Source of the DNA: Liolophura sinensis
Lineage: Eukaryota; Mollusca; Polyplacophora; Chitonida; Chitonidae
Direction of reading: 5' to 3'
Length of the DNA stretch: 64,000 nt
NCBI RefSeq assembly: GCF_032854445.1
Contig: NC_088301.1
Coordinates: 19,397,808 to 19,461,807, forward strand
The position numbers and the translations under genes were made by a program. Position 1 is the stretch's first letter; each line of letters starts with the position of its first letter. This document shows, piece by piece, positions 28,457 through 39,734 of this stretch. A model generated the notes under the pieces. It saw only the letters and a program-made list of their open reading frames with translations, was not told the origin of the DNA and did not search any database.

Positions 28457-28462
28457 ATTAAA
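28457..28462 (+). promoter_or_regulatory. Possible polyadenylation signal (ATTAAA)
   Basis: The common variant hexamer ATTAAA lies 68 bases after the stop of the terminal exon candidate at 28351-28389. It is compatible with a short 3' UTR but is a frequent word in AT-rich DNA. Confidence 0.25.
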
Positions 28463-28753
28463 ATATAGATTTGAAATCTATCGTTAAACGTGTTAATTTA
28501 ATTCAAGGCGTGTTTATTTTTTTACATACGCGCTTTTGTTTTGTTTCATAAATACAGTGTATAAAGGCAATTATGGCGTGGATATTAATAACTGGTGTAG
28601 GAATTGTAACTTTACAGCCATACATTATTCCTGTCTGACAGGAAGTTGTTAAAGAAAGATGTATTACTTCCATTGCAGCAAAGTATATATAACAAACTAG
28701 GTATAACGTCCTTGTTTTAGATTGAAGATTATTGACAGATTATAACTTTTGCT

Positions 28754-29013
28754 GTATTTGTTTGATTTTTTGTTTTACGGCGTATTCAAGAATATTTCTC
28801 TTTTCCGACGGTGGCCAGCATAGTGGCGGGAGGAAACCGGGCAAAACCAGGGAAAAACCCACGACCATCCGCAGGTCGCTGCAAGATCTTCCCATGTATA
28901 GCTGGAGAGGAAGCCAGCGTGAGTTGGACTTGCACTCACAGCGATCGTATTGGTGAGAACCTCCTGGGTCATTGCGCCGCGCTGGTACGCTATCCACTCG
29001 GTAACTGGGGCCC
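28754..29013 (-). mobile_element. SINE-A copy, full length, antisense
   Basis: On the minus strand it runs GGGGCCCCAGTTACCGAGTG (head), GGCGCAATGACCCAGGAGGT, TGAGTGCAAGTCCAACTCAC, TGGCTTCCTCTCCAGC, GATGGTCGTGGGTTTTTCCC, CGGTTTCCTCCCGCCAC, AGAAATATTCTTGAATACGC and a short tail. The (AAAT)n is reduced to AAATCAAACAAATA. All diagnostic blocks are present, so it is a useful reference copy. Confidence 0.9.
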
Positions 29014-31086
29014 CTACTTTGGAGTAAAACTATTAATAAGAGAAGCAAGTATAACGGTATAATACCAGGGGGGGGGGGGGGGGAAATGGTGTAAGATTCA
29101 ACAACGTTGCCGATTTAGCAGCCCCCATTACGCATGCATCGTAACGATGAAGAGAAAATCCAAATTTCCATCTAGTCACCGCTGTTTTCTCTTTATCTGA
29201 AACATTTGCAGTCATTGCAAATAGCGTATAAACTTCAGACAACCGTATTGTTTTTCTAAATCAAGATCCACCGTAGCACCTACGAGCAACTTGGGAAATT
29301 TCCTCGTCAAATACGCCGACTGAGTCAATGATACGTTGTCGACGCCAGAAACAACTGGTTGGAGACTCACTGTCAGGCTATTTACGACTGTCCCGGGAAT
29401 CTGAGAGTGTGTATTATGGTTTTTTCGAGATCATTCCCCATCACACTGAGCAGTCTAGCGAAATATTTATCGCTCACTTAGCCGGTCCTAATCACCGGAC
29501 CAAATTTAGACGCCGGTGGTCATAGAAATAAAACGTGTTGTAATTAATGCCATATAGGGTAGTCATTACATGCAAGCGGGGTGTATCACAAAGAACAGTT
29601 CATGGGAAAATGCCTTATATACTTAAGATCGTTAATTGGTTTTGGCGCAGAAATGTGTTTTGGGGTTTGTTTTGATGTATTTGCTGCCCAAATTACTAAA
29701 CATATGCATTTTTCAGTCCAAGAAAGGCCATGGATGCCTCGTTCCTCTAAAATAGTGTTTCAGCTCTGATGTGTGAGATTCTGGGTTCGACTCCAGCCCT
29801 CTCTAGTTTGTCAGTTGCTCTGAGTGAGACGGTTAGTTAGGTAACAGGTGTGTTTTGAATTTTTGTGATACTGTAACAGTACAAAACTGTCCAAACTACT
29901 GGGTACTGTCTGGATGGATTTTTCCGAACATGATCAGTGACTAAAACACTACCAATTTAATTCACACCTGAAAGAGAAAATAATCATCATAATCCAAACA
30001 GAACGAGTTTCAAAATGCAGACACAAGATGGGATTGTACGGTTGTTCTGGTTTCAAAATCAGCTGTGCATTGTCGACTGGTCCTATGGTTTATTATGACA
30101 AGACATTAGTTGAAGAATATTTAAAGGCTCTATACGTAGCAGCTTACTTGCAGTGCCCTGTGATATGACGTTATCATCACTGGTACTAAACAGCCGCACA
30201 ACGTATAAATAGCCCGATTTATATGCATGCATTCAACTGTCGCTCATATTTGCCATCGCTATATACATTTGACAGATGGCGCTGTGGTACCTTTTTTTAA
30301 CAAGTGGACCTTGATTTACAATCGACCATAAGCCGGTCATTTTTGCTGAGGACTTTTCCATTCATTGGTGGTCTAATGTAGAATCTTACCTTACCCTGCA
30401 ATACATATAAGAAAGACATGGTATCAAGCACGATCCGTCAGTGTCTGGGAAATTATGAAAATACAGCTTCAAACTCTCAAAGAAGGCAGCAGTATTTATC
30501 ACTACATTCAAATTGGCGCGGTTGAAATACCCAGACATGGAATCTTCGATTCCATTATTTCATTCATTCATTCATACCTTCAATTCATTACATATATACA
30601 CGCCATTGCTGTAGGGTAAGATCCAGTATATAGCATTTCGGGTTCCTGACTTTGAGAAATAAAAAATATTTTACTGTACATAAGCTTAATCTTTTGAATG
30701 ATAATTTCTATGGTTGTAAGTGTTGTGAATTGCAGATGAACATTTTGTTCTTTTTGATTAGACTGCGCAAACTGCCACACTCAGTCAGGCCCCACACAGT
30801 GAGTGCAGGGAATCTACAAATTTTCAATCAAAGGCGGGATTTGAACCCTCATTTTGTGTGGTCTAGTAAAACATATATGCTTTTAACTAAAGACCACGAT
30901 CAGCTCCGGGGTTGTTTTTTTTTCTTTCTAATGGACAACGTCTACATATTATTATAGGTTACGGATGTACCCTGACAGACAGGTTTTACACAACATTCTA
31001 TTATAGCCTGAGTGCCTCTTGCCGGTGGTCATGGAATGACAGGCCTTAAAGAGATACTGCACTCATTTACCAAGTATTGGCAGACC
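29014..31086. other. Unique sequence with a G16 run and tRNA-like remnants
   Basis: A 16-base G run lies at 29068-29083. A plus-strand B-box-like TGGGTTCGACTCCAG occurs at about 29783-29796. At 30812-30906 the minus strand carries an A-box-like GTGGTCTTTAGTTAAAAGC and a B-box GGGTTCAAATCCCG. These look like decayed tRNA-derived insertions. No exon was supported. Confidence 0.4.
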
Positions 31087-31274
31087 AAGAAGACTTCGAC
31101 TGGCAGGTTTCCATGCAGTCATCGAGGATGATGGGACGGAGCGGTGATGACGGAAAAAGCAGGGCTGTAACCTCCCTCAGAGTTGAGCTTAATGACCGCT
31201 GGACACAGCGATTTCCACACCTTTATGTTCCAATCTTAACAGTTTGGTTTGAGATACAACTCTGGCAGCAATAA
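31087..31274 (+). CDS. Weak candidate exon, unknown protein
   Basis: A frame open from at least 31077 to TAA at 31272-31274 reads ADQEDFDWQVSMQSSRMMGR, then GDDGKSRAVTSLRVELNDRW, and ends TVWFEIQLWQQ. A possible acceptor ends TTGGCAG at about 31083, but its pyrimidine tract is poor. The stop codon overlaps an AATAAA word, too close to serve as a signal for this stop. Composition is protein-like. The splice evidence is weak. Confidence 0.2.
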
Positions 31275-31995
31275 AATTGTTCTAACCATAAAACGAAATA
31301 GTCTAGTGGTCAACATATAAAAGCCAAGAATGTTCTTATCTGTTCGGGATTTATGGAAAAATAAACTCCCCGCAAAATAAGGTTCTTGAGTTTATGGCAT
31401 CTCTGGTACCACGAGGATGTGTTATACGGGCGCTGGTGGCCGGTTGCCCGGACGGCACAGATGTACCGTAGCCCCTGTACACCCTTCAAGTCGCTATAAT
31501 GCTTCAATTCTAATTCCCAGTACCATTCAACGGTGACACTTTAAATGCATACCCGTATTTGTTTAGTATACAAGTTTGGTCGCTTTAGCCCCTTGAGGCT
31601 GGATTTGTCTGACCACCTATATATCTTGTCTGTAAATCTACATCATAAAAACAACAATGCATTCTACACCAATACATATAGGCTATTTGTAGCGGTGTTT
31701 GAAAGGCAATACTGTGTTCAATCATGGCACATACTGCCCTAAAATTGCCATTCGCCGTGAATGGTTATAAATCGATTGATCGATTGGAAGTTTGGCTGAC
31801 TGGTGGCTTGACTTAACTGTTAGGTCCAATAACTGATCTACTATTCTCATTAAAGAATTTCCAGCATTTGACACAGATGTGACCTGTATTCGACAACAGC
31901 ATTATGTCAAGAGATTTGTTGGTTACTTGATGGAATTCTGAATGGGGTTTCAGTCTTTCCGTCTTGTCTGGTTTATTCAACCCCAGTACATATAG
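31275..31995. other. Unique sequence
   Basis: Nothing recognisable besides short chance frames on both strands. Confidence 0.4.
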
Positions 31996-32216
31996 CTTTC
32001 TAGCGCATCACAATGAATCAAAAGCCTCTCACCAGTGCTGTCGGTGTGAGTTCAAGTCTAGCTCCTGTTGGCTTCCTCTCTGATCCGTTCTTAAGGTCTG
32101 GCGACAACCTGTCGATGGTCTCGGGTTTCCTCCGGGCCATGTTGGGCGTTGTAGTATAAGCGTAATATTCCCGAATACAGCGTGAAACACCAATCAAATA
32201 AATAAATAAACCTTAA
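31996..32216 (+). mobile_element. SINE-A copy, 5'-truncated
   Basis: It starts at TAGCGCATCACAATGAATCA and runs through CCTCTCACCAGTGCTGTCGG, GTGAGTTCAAGTC, TGGCTTCCTCTCTGA, CGGGTTTCCTCC and TATAAGCGTAATATTCCCGA, to CACCAATCAAATAAATAAAT. The AGTGAAATATT block is altered to AGCGTAATATT. It abuts the GGTTC-rich element that follows. Confidence 0.88.
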
Positions 32217-32405
32217 AGAGGTTCTGTAATGAACATTCAGATGTATAGCATTGTACTTATAAAGGTTGTTTACTTTACTTGAAGAGGTTCCTTATTGAAC
32301 CTTTATGGGAGGTTCTTTAAATTGAACCATAAAAGGCTTCCTCTGAGCATCCGTGCAAAGAACCGTGAAGGTTCCATCTGGCACCATTTTTCTTAAGAGT
32401 GTAGC
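32217..32405. repeat. Dispersed element rich in GGTTCT/GAACC motifs
   Basis: GGTTCTGTAATGAAC, GGTTCCTTATTGAACC, GGTTCTTTAAATTGAACC and AAGAACC...GGTTCC form a chain of small inverted repeats, ending CCATTTTTCTTAAGAGTGTA. The terminus and motif style match 2165-2316. The left boundary coincides with the SINE-A tail. Confidence 0.5.
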
Positions 32406-34029
32406 GTAATTGTACACTCAAAAAAGTAATCTTTTACTGAATTTAACAAAAAGTCTGTTGTTTGAATGATGCTAGAATGTATTCTGTTATAGCGACAGTT
32501 TGTTCTGTCACCACAGCCGATTATTCTGTTAAATGTAATACACATCTTCTATTAGTTCATCATAAAGATCGTACTAGACTAAATTACGTTGAATATGAGT
32601 GTTATGTTATAATAGCAGAATACATTATAGCGTGACTCAGACAACTGACTTTGTGTAAACATCGACAGATCATTTGTTGAGCGTAAAAAAATGTACCAAA
32701 GATGAAAAAGGGGAAATGAGTGAGTCTTTGAGTGGGTCTTAAACTTGGCGCCAGTCTCCATTCGAAATGAAGTTGTTAATTCCTGACTTGAGATAAAACT
32801 GGACAAATGTGAGCGTTAAATTCCTCTTGTGTAGATTACAAAAATCAAAGGGAAGTAGTATGTAGTTGTTAGTGCGTGATACCCGAGTACCCCCTGACAG
32901 GAAGGCTTGGTTCACTAGAGCACCAAATTCGCTCTTTACTGAGACCAGTAACTATACAGTCGCAATGTCAGGGCTTTCAAGTAAAAATCAATGTAAAGCA
33001 GAAATATGTTCAACTCTCCTGACAAAGGGGCATACCAGCATGGTTTCTCCCAGCCACACAACATATTATCTTAATAGAAATCTAAGGGATGAAGTGCTTT
33101 CTATGTGCTATTTATTGACAGGGTATCAGACAAGGGGCTTGGAAGCGGCATCTGTTGTACCACTGCTTAAGTTTTCGTCTCGGCTGTACCTATGTAGTGC
33201 TGGAGAGTCTGCGCACAGCTGTCAGAACATGGCAGGTCTGATCTCTAGATTTATAACCAATGATGACGCGCGGTGATCGCCTCCTCGTTCCTGTTGTACC
33301 GGACGTTGGGACGCAGGGGGCGCTGTGGAATAGACCGATAAACTTCAATCCCGGACGAAGCGTTACTGGTTAACGATGCTTAAAGGTTTTATCCTGCCAG
33401 ACAAGTTGTCGGGATTTCAAACAATACTGACTCTTGACACGACCGTTACCCTTACTAGTGTAGACGATGCTCTACACTAGAATGAATACATGTGTACAAG
33501 AATAGCATAAATTTCCTCGCCAATAACATTACCCATGAGAACGACTGGTTCGCGCCATCAAGTCTGTCAATTAAGGTATTAATATGGAACATCCTGGAAC
33601 CTATAGATGAGACACAATATAGAAATCTTGTAGCAAGTAATTCATTTCGTCACCTTTTTGTACTCGTTAATTGCATTTTATGGTAAATTCCAGCTGTTAC
33701 TCCATTAGACACTTTTTGTTCCCCTTCGACATAGCGCACTGAAAGCTTTGTCGAATTTCTGTCTAGACAACGCTTTTATGTTAAATATATTTTTCGCATA
33801 AATTTTGATTATTTCGATCGATCATTTAACTCATTGGCGCTTGATTGAAAATATATGATCATTAGTATTGTATTTCACCTTGGCCTACGTCTATAGGACG
33901 CCGGTCAGATTTGTGAAAAGAAGACACCACCATGCATCCACACAAACCTCCTGGGACCGCTAACACAAAACTTCATAACTTGGAATATTTCTTGTGACAC
34001 GTTTCACAGATCACGTTGTTCGTTATTTA
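32406..34029. other. Unique sequence; one perfect hairpin at 33.46 kb
   Basis: A 136-codon frame (32866-33276, TTG start) is about the longest expected by chance and has no splice support. A 10-bp perfect inverted repeat is listed separately. No SINE or other element was recognised. Confidence 0.4.
33455..33480. repeat. Perfect 10-bp stem hairpin
   Basis: CTAGTGTAGA and TCTACACTAG are exact reverse complements separated by the six bases CGATGC. There is no adjacent T run or gene to suggest a terminator role. Confidence 0.85.
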
Positions 34030-34165
34030 TTCATTTATCTATTTATTTATTCATTTATTTGATTGTTGTTTATTGCCATCTTACACGATGGCTGTCATTT
34101 TCCGGAAACCGGAGTGACCGGGGTAAACCACCAACCTTTGGCAAGTTACTGACAAACATTTATAC
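34030..34165 (-). mobile_element. SINE-A-like remnant, antisense
   Basis: The antisense AAATAAATGAATAAATAAAT tail and the GCAATAAACAACAATC block are clear, followed by a GGTTTACCCCGGTCACTCCG block that only loosely matches the consensus. This is an old or rearranged copy. Confidence 0.5.
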
Positions 34166-34189
34166 ATATGATACTAGCAGATGATCTTG

Positions 34190-34513
34190 GTGGGCTTCAG
34201 TTAATGTTTAACGGTCAAACCCTGGTCGGGTCAGACTATAGGCCTTAAAAATGGTACTTGTTGCTTGGGCGCGCAGCACAGAGAGGTTAGAGTAACAAAG
34301 CATGACTTGTCGTCCCGGTGTCAGTATAACCTGAGGTGTCATACCTGGTGTCTTCGGCATGATGTTTCGATGACGGCATCACTTTGGCGGCATGGACTCG
34401 CCCTGTCATAAAGAAGGCACAATATATGTACATACACGTAATGACTCCTCGTCGTCATATAACTGAAAATTGCGAAGTACGACATTTAACCCCAAGCATT
34501 CATTCATTCAGTT
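34190..34513 (+). mobile_element. SINE-C copy, nearly complete
   Basis: After a B-box-like GGTCAAACCCTGG comes CCTTAAAAATGGTACTTGTT, GCTTGGGCGCGCAGCACAGA, GTCAGTATAACCTG, a TACCTGGTGTCTTCGGCATG block, GACTCGCCCTGTCATAAAG, ACAATATATGTACATACACG, ACTCCTCGTCGTCATATAAC and the tail GTACGACATTTAACCCCAAG with (CATT)n. The first half aligns with SINE-B, but the GGTGTCTTCGG...CCTGTCATAA section is specific to this family. Confidence 0.75.
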
Positions 34514-35914
34514 AACGTTAGATTGCGTAATGGTCCCACGTTCGTTGTGGAACGGGCCATTTTAGTTTTCAGTTGAATAATTTTCATGAAAATAATGAAA
34601 ATATCTAATCATTGTACATTTACGGGTTTACTTATACTAAAGTGAAATTTTTAATGAGAGGACACAAGGTGTCAGGTAGTGATTAGGCTGTGAGTGACGC
34701 CCCCCTTGGCGATACCCCTCCCAGCTGCTGGCAAAGGATGGTCCAGATATTGACGATCAAGCTTTGTCAAGGCTTTTATGGCTGCTTTCTCACGGGCTGG
34801 GAAGGTAGGAACCAATGTTTATTGGCCATGGAATGTTAGTGACTGAAGTACAACACTAAACGTTACCATTTTCGCTTATGGAAAATTGTTCCACCAGGTC
34901 GAACACCAGGGATAAGGGAAGTGAAACAATTTCGCGAACAGCGATCTCGTGTTTAGATCTGATCTATCTTGATCTCGTGTGGAATTAACACGAGTACGGC
35001 GATTCGAATACAGTGTCCGTGTAAAGTGTACCGCAGACTTGAAGTCACTCGATCACACAACATAGATTTCTGGAAACAGCATATAACTGAATATATGTAT
35101 ACTGAAAAATTTCATCGGTTGTCCTACTTATGACTAACCTGTGACTCATTCAAACTACCTTTGGTGTTCATGTCAAGCCAGGGTCCTACTGCAGCGAATT
35201 GAAAGGGAACTACTGATATTGTGAAGATGCGTGTCTTCCTATTCAGGGCTATTCCTTTAGTTGATTTGTGTTTACGCCCTACTCAAGAAGATTTCACTTT
35301 TGTAAGCACAGTATGTATTATACCATCATTGTACACGCGTCGTGGTTTAAACGGCAATCAGTGGCATTAACTGAAGAAATTGATCGAACGTTATCAAAAG
35401 GAAGCCGCATATGTTACTGGAAAGTTAATATTAAATCGTGATGGTGTAACAGAGTATCGCTTCGATGACAAATAATATCCCCCTTGACACGTTTCATGAT
35501 GAGAGAAAAAAATTAAAAGGAATCTCCCCTTTTCATGCCGTTAGGTAATGATGTGTTGTTAAGCTTTACCATTGCGTAGTATATGAATACAAGTGCTATA
35601 TGGCTGTGTTTACCAAGCAAACCTAACAGCCTGTATTTAACATTGCTTTCGTAATACGAATCCGTTCACTGCCATGTGCATGTCACTAAGAACCCTGAAC
35701 GTTCTGTATACATGTACATCTCTTTATTTACTTGGTTGGTGTTTTACGCAGTCCTTAAGAGTACTTCACTTATATATGGTGGGAAGAAACGCGCATATTC
35801 CTTACGTTCCTACGTTCACTTAAGATCCCTGCCACCACTGGCACATTTTGTTCAGAAATCTTGAACAACGCCAAGGTCAACTGGGTCACGGTCATGAGGT
35901 AGGAAATCTGAACT
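34514..35914. other. Mostly unique sequence with two SINE-A scraps
   Basis: Antisense SINE-A tail scraps lie at about 35258-35300 (TTTACGCCCTACTCAAGAAG) and 35720-35800 (TTTATTTACTTGGTTGGTGT, then TATGGTGGGAAGAAAC). The rest is unique. Confidence 0.55.
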
Positions 35915-36048
35915 GAATATATGTGTGTAATTGATACTCATGCATTCTCTTTATCTAAAGTTTGCATAGCATAATTCCAACGAATATATGTGTTTAATTG
36001 ATACTCATGCATTCTCTTTATCTAAAGTTTGCATAGCATAATTCCAAC
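35915..36048. repeat. Recent 67-bp tandem duplication
   Basis: Two head-to-tail copies beginning AATATATGTGT and ending ATAATTCCAACG differ at a single position (GTGTGTAATT versus GTGTTTAATT). The near identity marks a recent event or a recent gene conversion. Confidence 0.95.
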
Positions 36049-36049
36049 G

Positions 36050-36215
36050 AACACCTGAAAGAACTGTATTGACGAATTCTGATCATAGTTCGGCGGGAGA
36101 ACATTAATGAGGCTAAAACCAGCATCGCACAGGCGGCAAAGCTCGAGCTTGCCTAATTGTGGAAGTGATGTAAAATGAACTTAGAGAGCGACGCATGCGC
36201 TGTAAGGAGTATGGG
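36050..36215. mobile_element. MITE copy 4, right part only
   Basis: It carries the internal CACCTGAAAGAACTGTATTG block and the right terminus TGGAAGTGATGTAAAATGAA followed by GCGACGCATGCGCTGTAAGG. The matching left terminus is absent; the 67-bp duplication occupies the place where it should be. Confidence 0.55.
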
Positions 36216-37879
36216 AAATGTATATACATGTAGTTTCTAATTATAGTAATACGTGTTGCGAATACGGCTGCTCGTTTTTTCAAATATTCCATCAGCGTTA
36301 ATTGCATTTTAATTTTGAATGTAGGCAACAAATCCTCACAAATCACTGTATACAAGTTTATCCTGATTCCGCTTCTTTTGAATGCATTTGTTAGGAATGC
36401 AGTCATGAATGCATTATAACTGTATTTTTTTTACTACCGGTAACGTCATTTTTCATCAAATCTTCTTACGCTTTTAGTAAGATTTGTGAAGCGAGAGGTA
36501 TAAATTGGAGGACTGCGCATGATTGGCTAACTAGGCATACCACAGTCTGACCAGTCTAATAAATAACTCTACTGACGGAGTATTAAGCTGGTATCGACAA
36601 ATTCGGGGTGCAAAAAACCGCCAAATTTGAGCCATGATTTGCTAGAGAGTGGAGATCAATCCATGAGGCGAACAGCAGCAGTGTAATTTCAATGCTTCTA
36701 TTGAATTACTCGGAGGAATGCAAATTTGTGCGAAATCAGTCGATGATGATTAACAAAACTACATTGAATAATCTTTACAAATGAGTATGAAAAACTGGCT
36801 AAGTTAGACAAGCGCCATCCTGTACTGAAGCCAGAAAGGAGGAGGATGTGAGGCAGGGAAAGGGGAGGTCAGACCAACTAACAGCCATAGGGAAACATCC
36901 TTATGAGTACGCAACTCACACAAAAAATCCGTCTTTTGCCGTGAACGTTGAGTAATAGTGTTGCTCGGAATATAATTGAAGACAATAATAAACGTGTTAT
37001 TCAAAGATTTGGGGGAGGGGGGGGGGGGGGTTCGATGCTTCAGTTTACCCTGCAAGAGAAGTAGGTCTATATAGCCTGCAGTGCCGGATTTTAGGAGCTA
37101 TCCTGCAAAAACAGGATTGATTGGCCTCTCTGTGTGATTTTTACAGTATTCATTTGGCTTATTGTAGTGTGGGAGTGAATCCTGGTTGAGGGTGAGTACG
37201 TCACGGATTTTCGGCTGAGTGCAGCAGGAGCGGGCCAGCGGTCGTGACAGACTGAATGCAAGCGTGGAGTGCCGGGTTACAAAGTTAGTGCCAGCCAGAG
37301 TGATAGATTGTTCCAGAATCTATACCGTTTGTCTGGCAGCCGTCGAAGCTTCAAAACCAAGGCTTTTATATGAGCAGTAGCTTGTTCATTATTTGCGATT
37401 CACATATTATCATCGTATTTTTATCCTTATATCCGTATATTGACTTTCAGTCCTGAATTGGCTGCATGGATAATATGTAGGATCATCTTCTGTCCATAAA
37501 TCAACAGAAGCTATATGCGATTTATAAGCTTAAATATCTCACATAATCTGTACAAAACATATAGTCTTCTCATGGGCAATGAATTGCTGTTTATTACTTT
37601 GAGTTAACGTACCATGATATTTTGATGATTTACACTTTATTTAAGCTTTATCCTGAGTCGGTTTCAGAATATATGAGGTCATCAATAATGAACAAAATGA
37701 ATCAAGAATAGCAGCAAGTGATGTTTAAATCTTAAGGATTTTAGACCCTCGGTACGAAGCGAACTGCAGAGGAATGTTTTGCAAAGAAACCCAACATATC
37801 TTTATGTATTGATAAGAAATATTTTAGCAATATTAATTGATTTATTGATCAATGTCACACATGTTGATAACACTGGACC
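36216..37879. other. Unique sequence with a G-rich run and an isolated donor-like site
   Basis: A G5-A-G14 run lies at 37011-37030. A consensus GAGG|GTGAGT donor is seen at about 37187-37196, with a weak acceptor (GATTTTTACAG) about 45 bases upstream, but all frames between them contain stops. At best this would be a non-coding exon. Confidence 0.4.
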
Positions 37880-38672
37880 AAAGCACCCATTATGTCAAAC
37901 TTCCATGATGTGACATCTGCGATATAGGTGTCCTGGAAACGTATCTGAAGCAGTTCAAATCAAACATATATGATGTGACATCTGGGATATAGGTGTCCTG
38001 GGTATGTATCTGAAGCAGTTCAATCAAACATATATGATGTGACATCTGGATATAGGTGTCCTGGAAACGTATCTGAAGCAGTTCAATCAAACATATATGA
38101 TGTGACATATGGGATATAGGTGTCCTGGGTATGTATCTAAAGCAGTTCAATCAAACATATATGATGTGACATATGGGATATAGGTGTCCTGGAAACGTAT
38201 CTGAAGCAGTTCCATCAAACATATATGATGTGACATCTGGGATATAGGTGTCCTGGGTATGTATCTGAAGCAGTTCAATCAAACATATGTGATGTGACAT
38301 CTGGGATATAGGTTGCCCTGGAAACGTAATCTGAAGCAGTTCAATCAAACATATATGATGTGACATCTGGGATATAGGTGTCCTGGGTATGTATCTGAAG
38401 CAGTTCAATTCAAACCTATATGATGTGACATATGGGATATAGGTGTCCTGGAAACGTATCTGAAGCAGTTTCCATCAAACATATATGATGTGACATCTGG
38501 GATATAGGTGCCCTGGGTATGTATCTGAAGCAGTTCAATCAAACATATGTGATGTGACATATGGGATATAGGTGTCCTGGAAAACGTATCTGAACGCAGT
38601 TCAATCAAACATATATGATGTGACATCTTGGATATAGGTGTCCTGGGTATGTATCTAAAGCAGTTCAATCAA
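37880..38672. repeat. Tandem array, 64-bp monomers in 128-bp dimers
   Basis: Monomers contain AAACATATATGATGTGACAT, GGGATATAGGTGTCCTGG and GTATCTGAAGCAGTTCAATC. Two types alternate: CCTGGAAACG (at 37931, 38059, 38187...) and CCTGGGTATG (at 37996, 38123, 38251...), giving a dimer of about 128. About a dozen monomers are present. On the minus strand the unit lacks stops in any frame, which creates three 85-87-codon spurious frames (37890-38668). Confidence 0.96.
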
Positions 38673-39034
38673 AACTTAAACTGCATGTTTAGACATGTCA
38701 ATTGACAGGTATGATAATTACAGGTACAACTTATACTTACCTGACACAGTATTAAATATTAAGTATCTGACACAGTATTACGTATTAAGTACCCGACATA
38801 GTATTAAGTATTAAGTATCTGACATAGTATTAAGTATCTGACACAGTATTAAGTATTAAATATCTTACATGTATTAAGTATTTCGTCTAATATATAACAA
38901 CAGTCAGGTTTATGGGTAGATGAATGTTTTTAAGCTAAAAAAAGTTATGCCATAATATTAAATAAAATATTTCATTTTTGAGGCATACTATTTCATATCT
39001 CTTAATAAACCTTCTATTTTATGCTTATTTTCAG
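38673..39034. repeat. Short TATTAAGTATCTGACACAG repeats and AT-rich sequence
   Basis: Between about 38735 and 38882 a unit near GACACAGTATTAAGTATTAA recurs five or six times with variable spacing. The remainder up to the acceptor at 39034 is AT-rich. Confidence 0.7.
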
Positions 39035-39133
39035 TTTTCGGAACTGAAGTCATCGATGAATTTTCTGGGAACGCTGTCCAGCTTAGTGCCCTCCACTCAT
39101 CTTTCGGATTATGGACTTAAAAGTGTAGTTTAA
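39035..39133 (+). CDS. Candidate terminal exon with downstream AATAAA
   Basis: A pyrimidine-rich acceptor (CTATTTTATGCTTATTTTCAG, ending at 39034) is followed in phase 0 by FSELKSSMNFLGTLSSLVPS and THLSDYGLKSVV, then TAA at 39131-39133. A canonical AATAAA sits at 39191-39196, 58 bases past the stop. Acceptor, frame and polyadenylation signal in the right order make this the best supported 3' end in the window, although the frame is only 32 codons. Upstream exons would lie beyond the 64-bp array. No family is recognised. Confidence 0.33.
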   Translation, partial: FSELKSSMNFLGTLSSLVPSTHLSDYGLKSVV

Positions 39134-39190
39134 CTTTTTTGCACCATTGTATGTAAGATCACATCCTAAACTGCATATATTGTGAAAAAA

Positions 39191-39196
39191 AATAAA
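39191..39196 (+). promoter_or_regulatory. Polyadenylation signal AATAAA
   Basis: Canonical hexamer preceded by an A run. It would serve the terminal exon candidate at 39035-39133. Confidence 0.35.
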
Positions 39197-39734
39197 CGTC
39201 TCATGTAGACCCATCCTCAAACATAAATTGTCTATTTAGTCGTTAAGCATACAAGATACAGAGAATAATGTGCCACCCAGTGGCTATGCTAAAGCGTAAT
39301 AACCCTACAGAACTGCCATAAACAGTATGACATCCGGTGTATTCCATCTACTTCCGCCGAATCAGATCTCCTGTCAATCACATCCCTGGCACTCATATAC
39401 AAACAGCACGTATATAACCAAACCGCGCTAACAGACACCTGTTGTTTAATACAATTTCGTATGTTTTGTGTGATACCAACAAAAGATTATCTCAAATGCT
39501 CATCTCCAGCTGAGTACATGTAAACAGTGCCCAAGCGAACTAGATCCGGCAACTTACATTATCAATAAACATGTAGAGAGAAGGATGTGTTTTTTTTTTT
39601 TTTTGTTGTTTGCATATGTAACAATCAAATTCTACGTAGTCCAGATTGAGATCAGTATAATCACTGAAAATCCGTAAGTCACTGTTTTGCCAATCATACC
39701 ACTCAAAAACCTGACCGCCTTCATATTAATCTAG

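Noticed and set aside
30409-30424. GAAAGACATGG resembling miR-71
   Set aside because: The first base and the 3' half do not match; no hairpin.
31077-31274. MAM-domain exon, suggested by EDFDW
   Set aside because: Only the FDW word resembles that family; the following cysteine and aromatic pattern is missing.
32866-33276. 136-codon frame, the longest outside repeats
   Set aside because: About the maximum expected by chance in 64 kb on six frames; TTG start, no splice signals, no motif.
37890-38668. Three consecutive 85-87-codon minus-strand frames containing SHHICLIELLQI
   Set aside because: The 64-bp array lacks stops in any minus-strand frame; the frames follow the repeat and break at indels.
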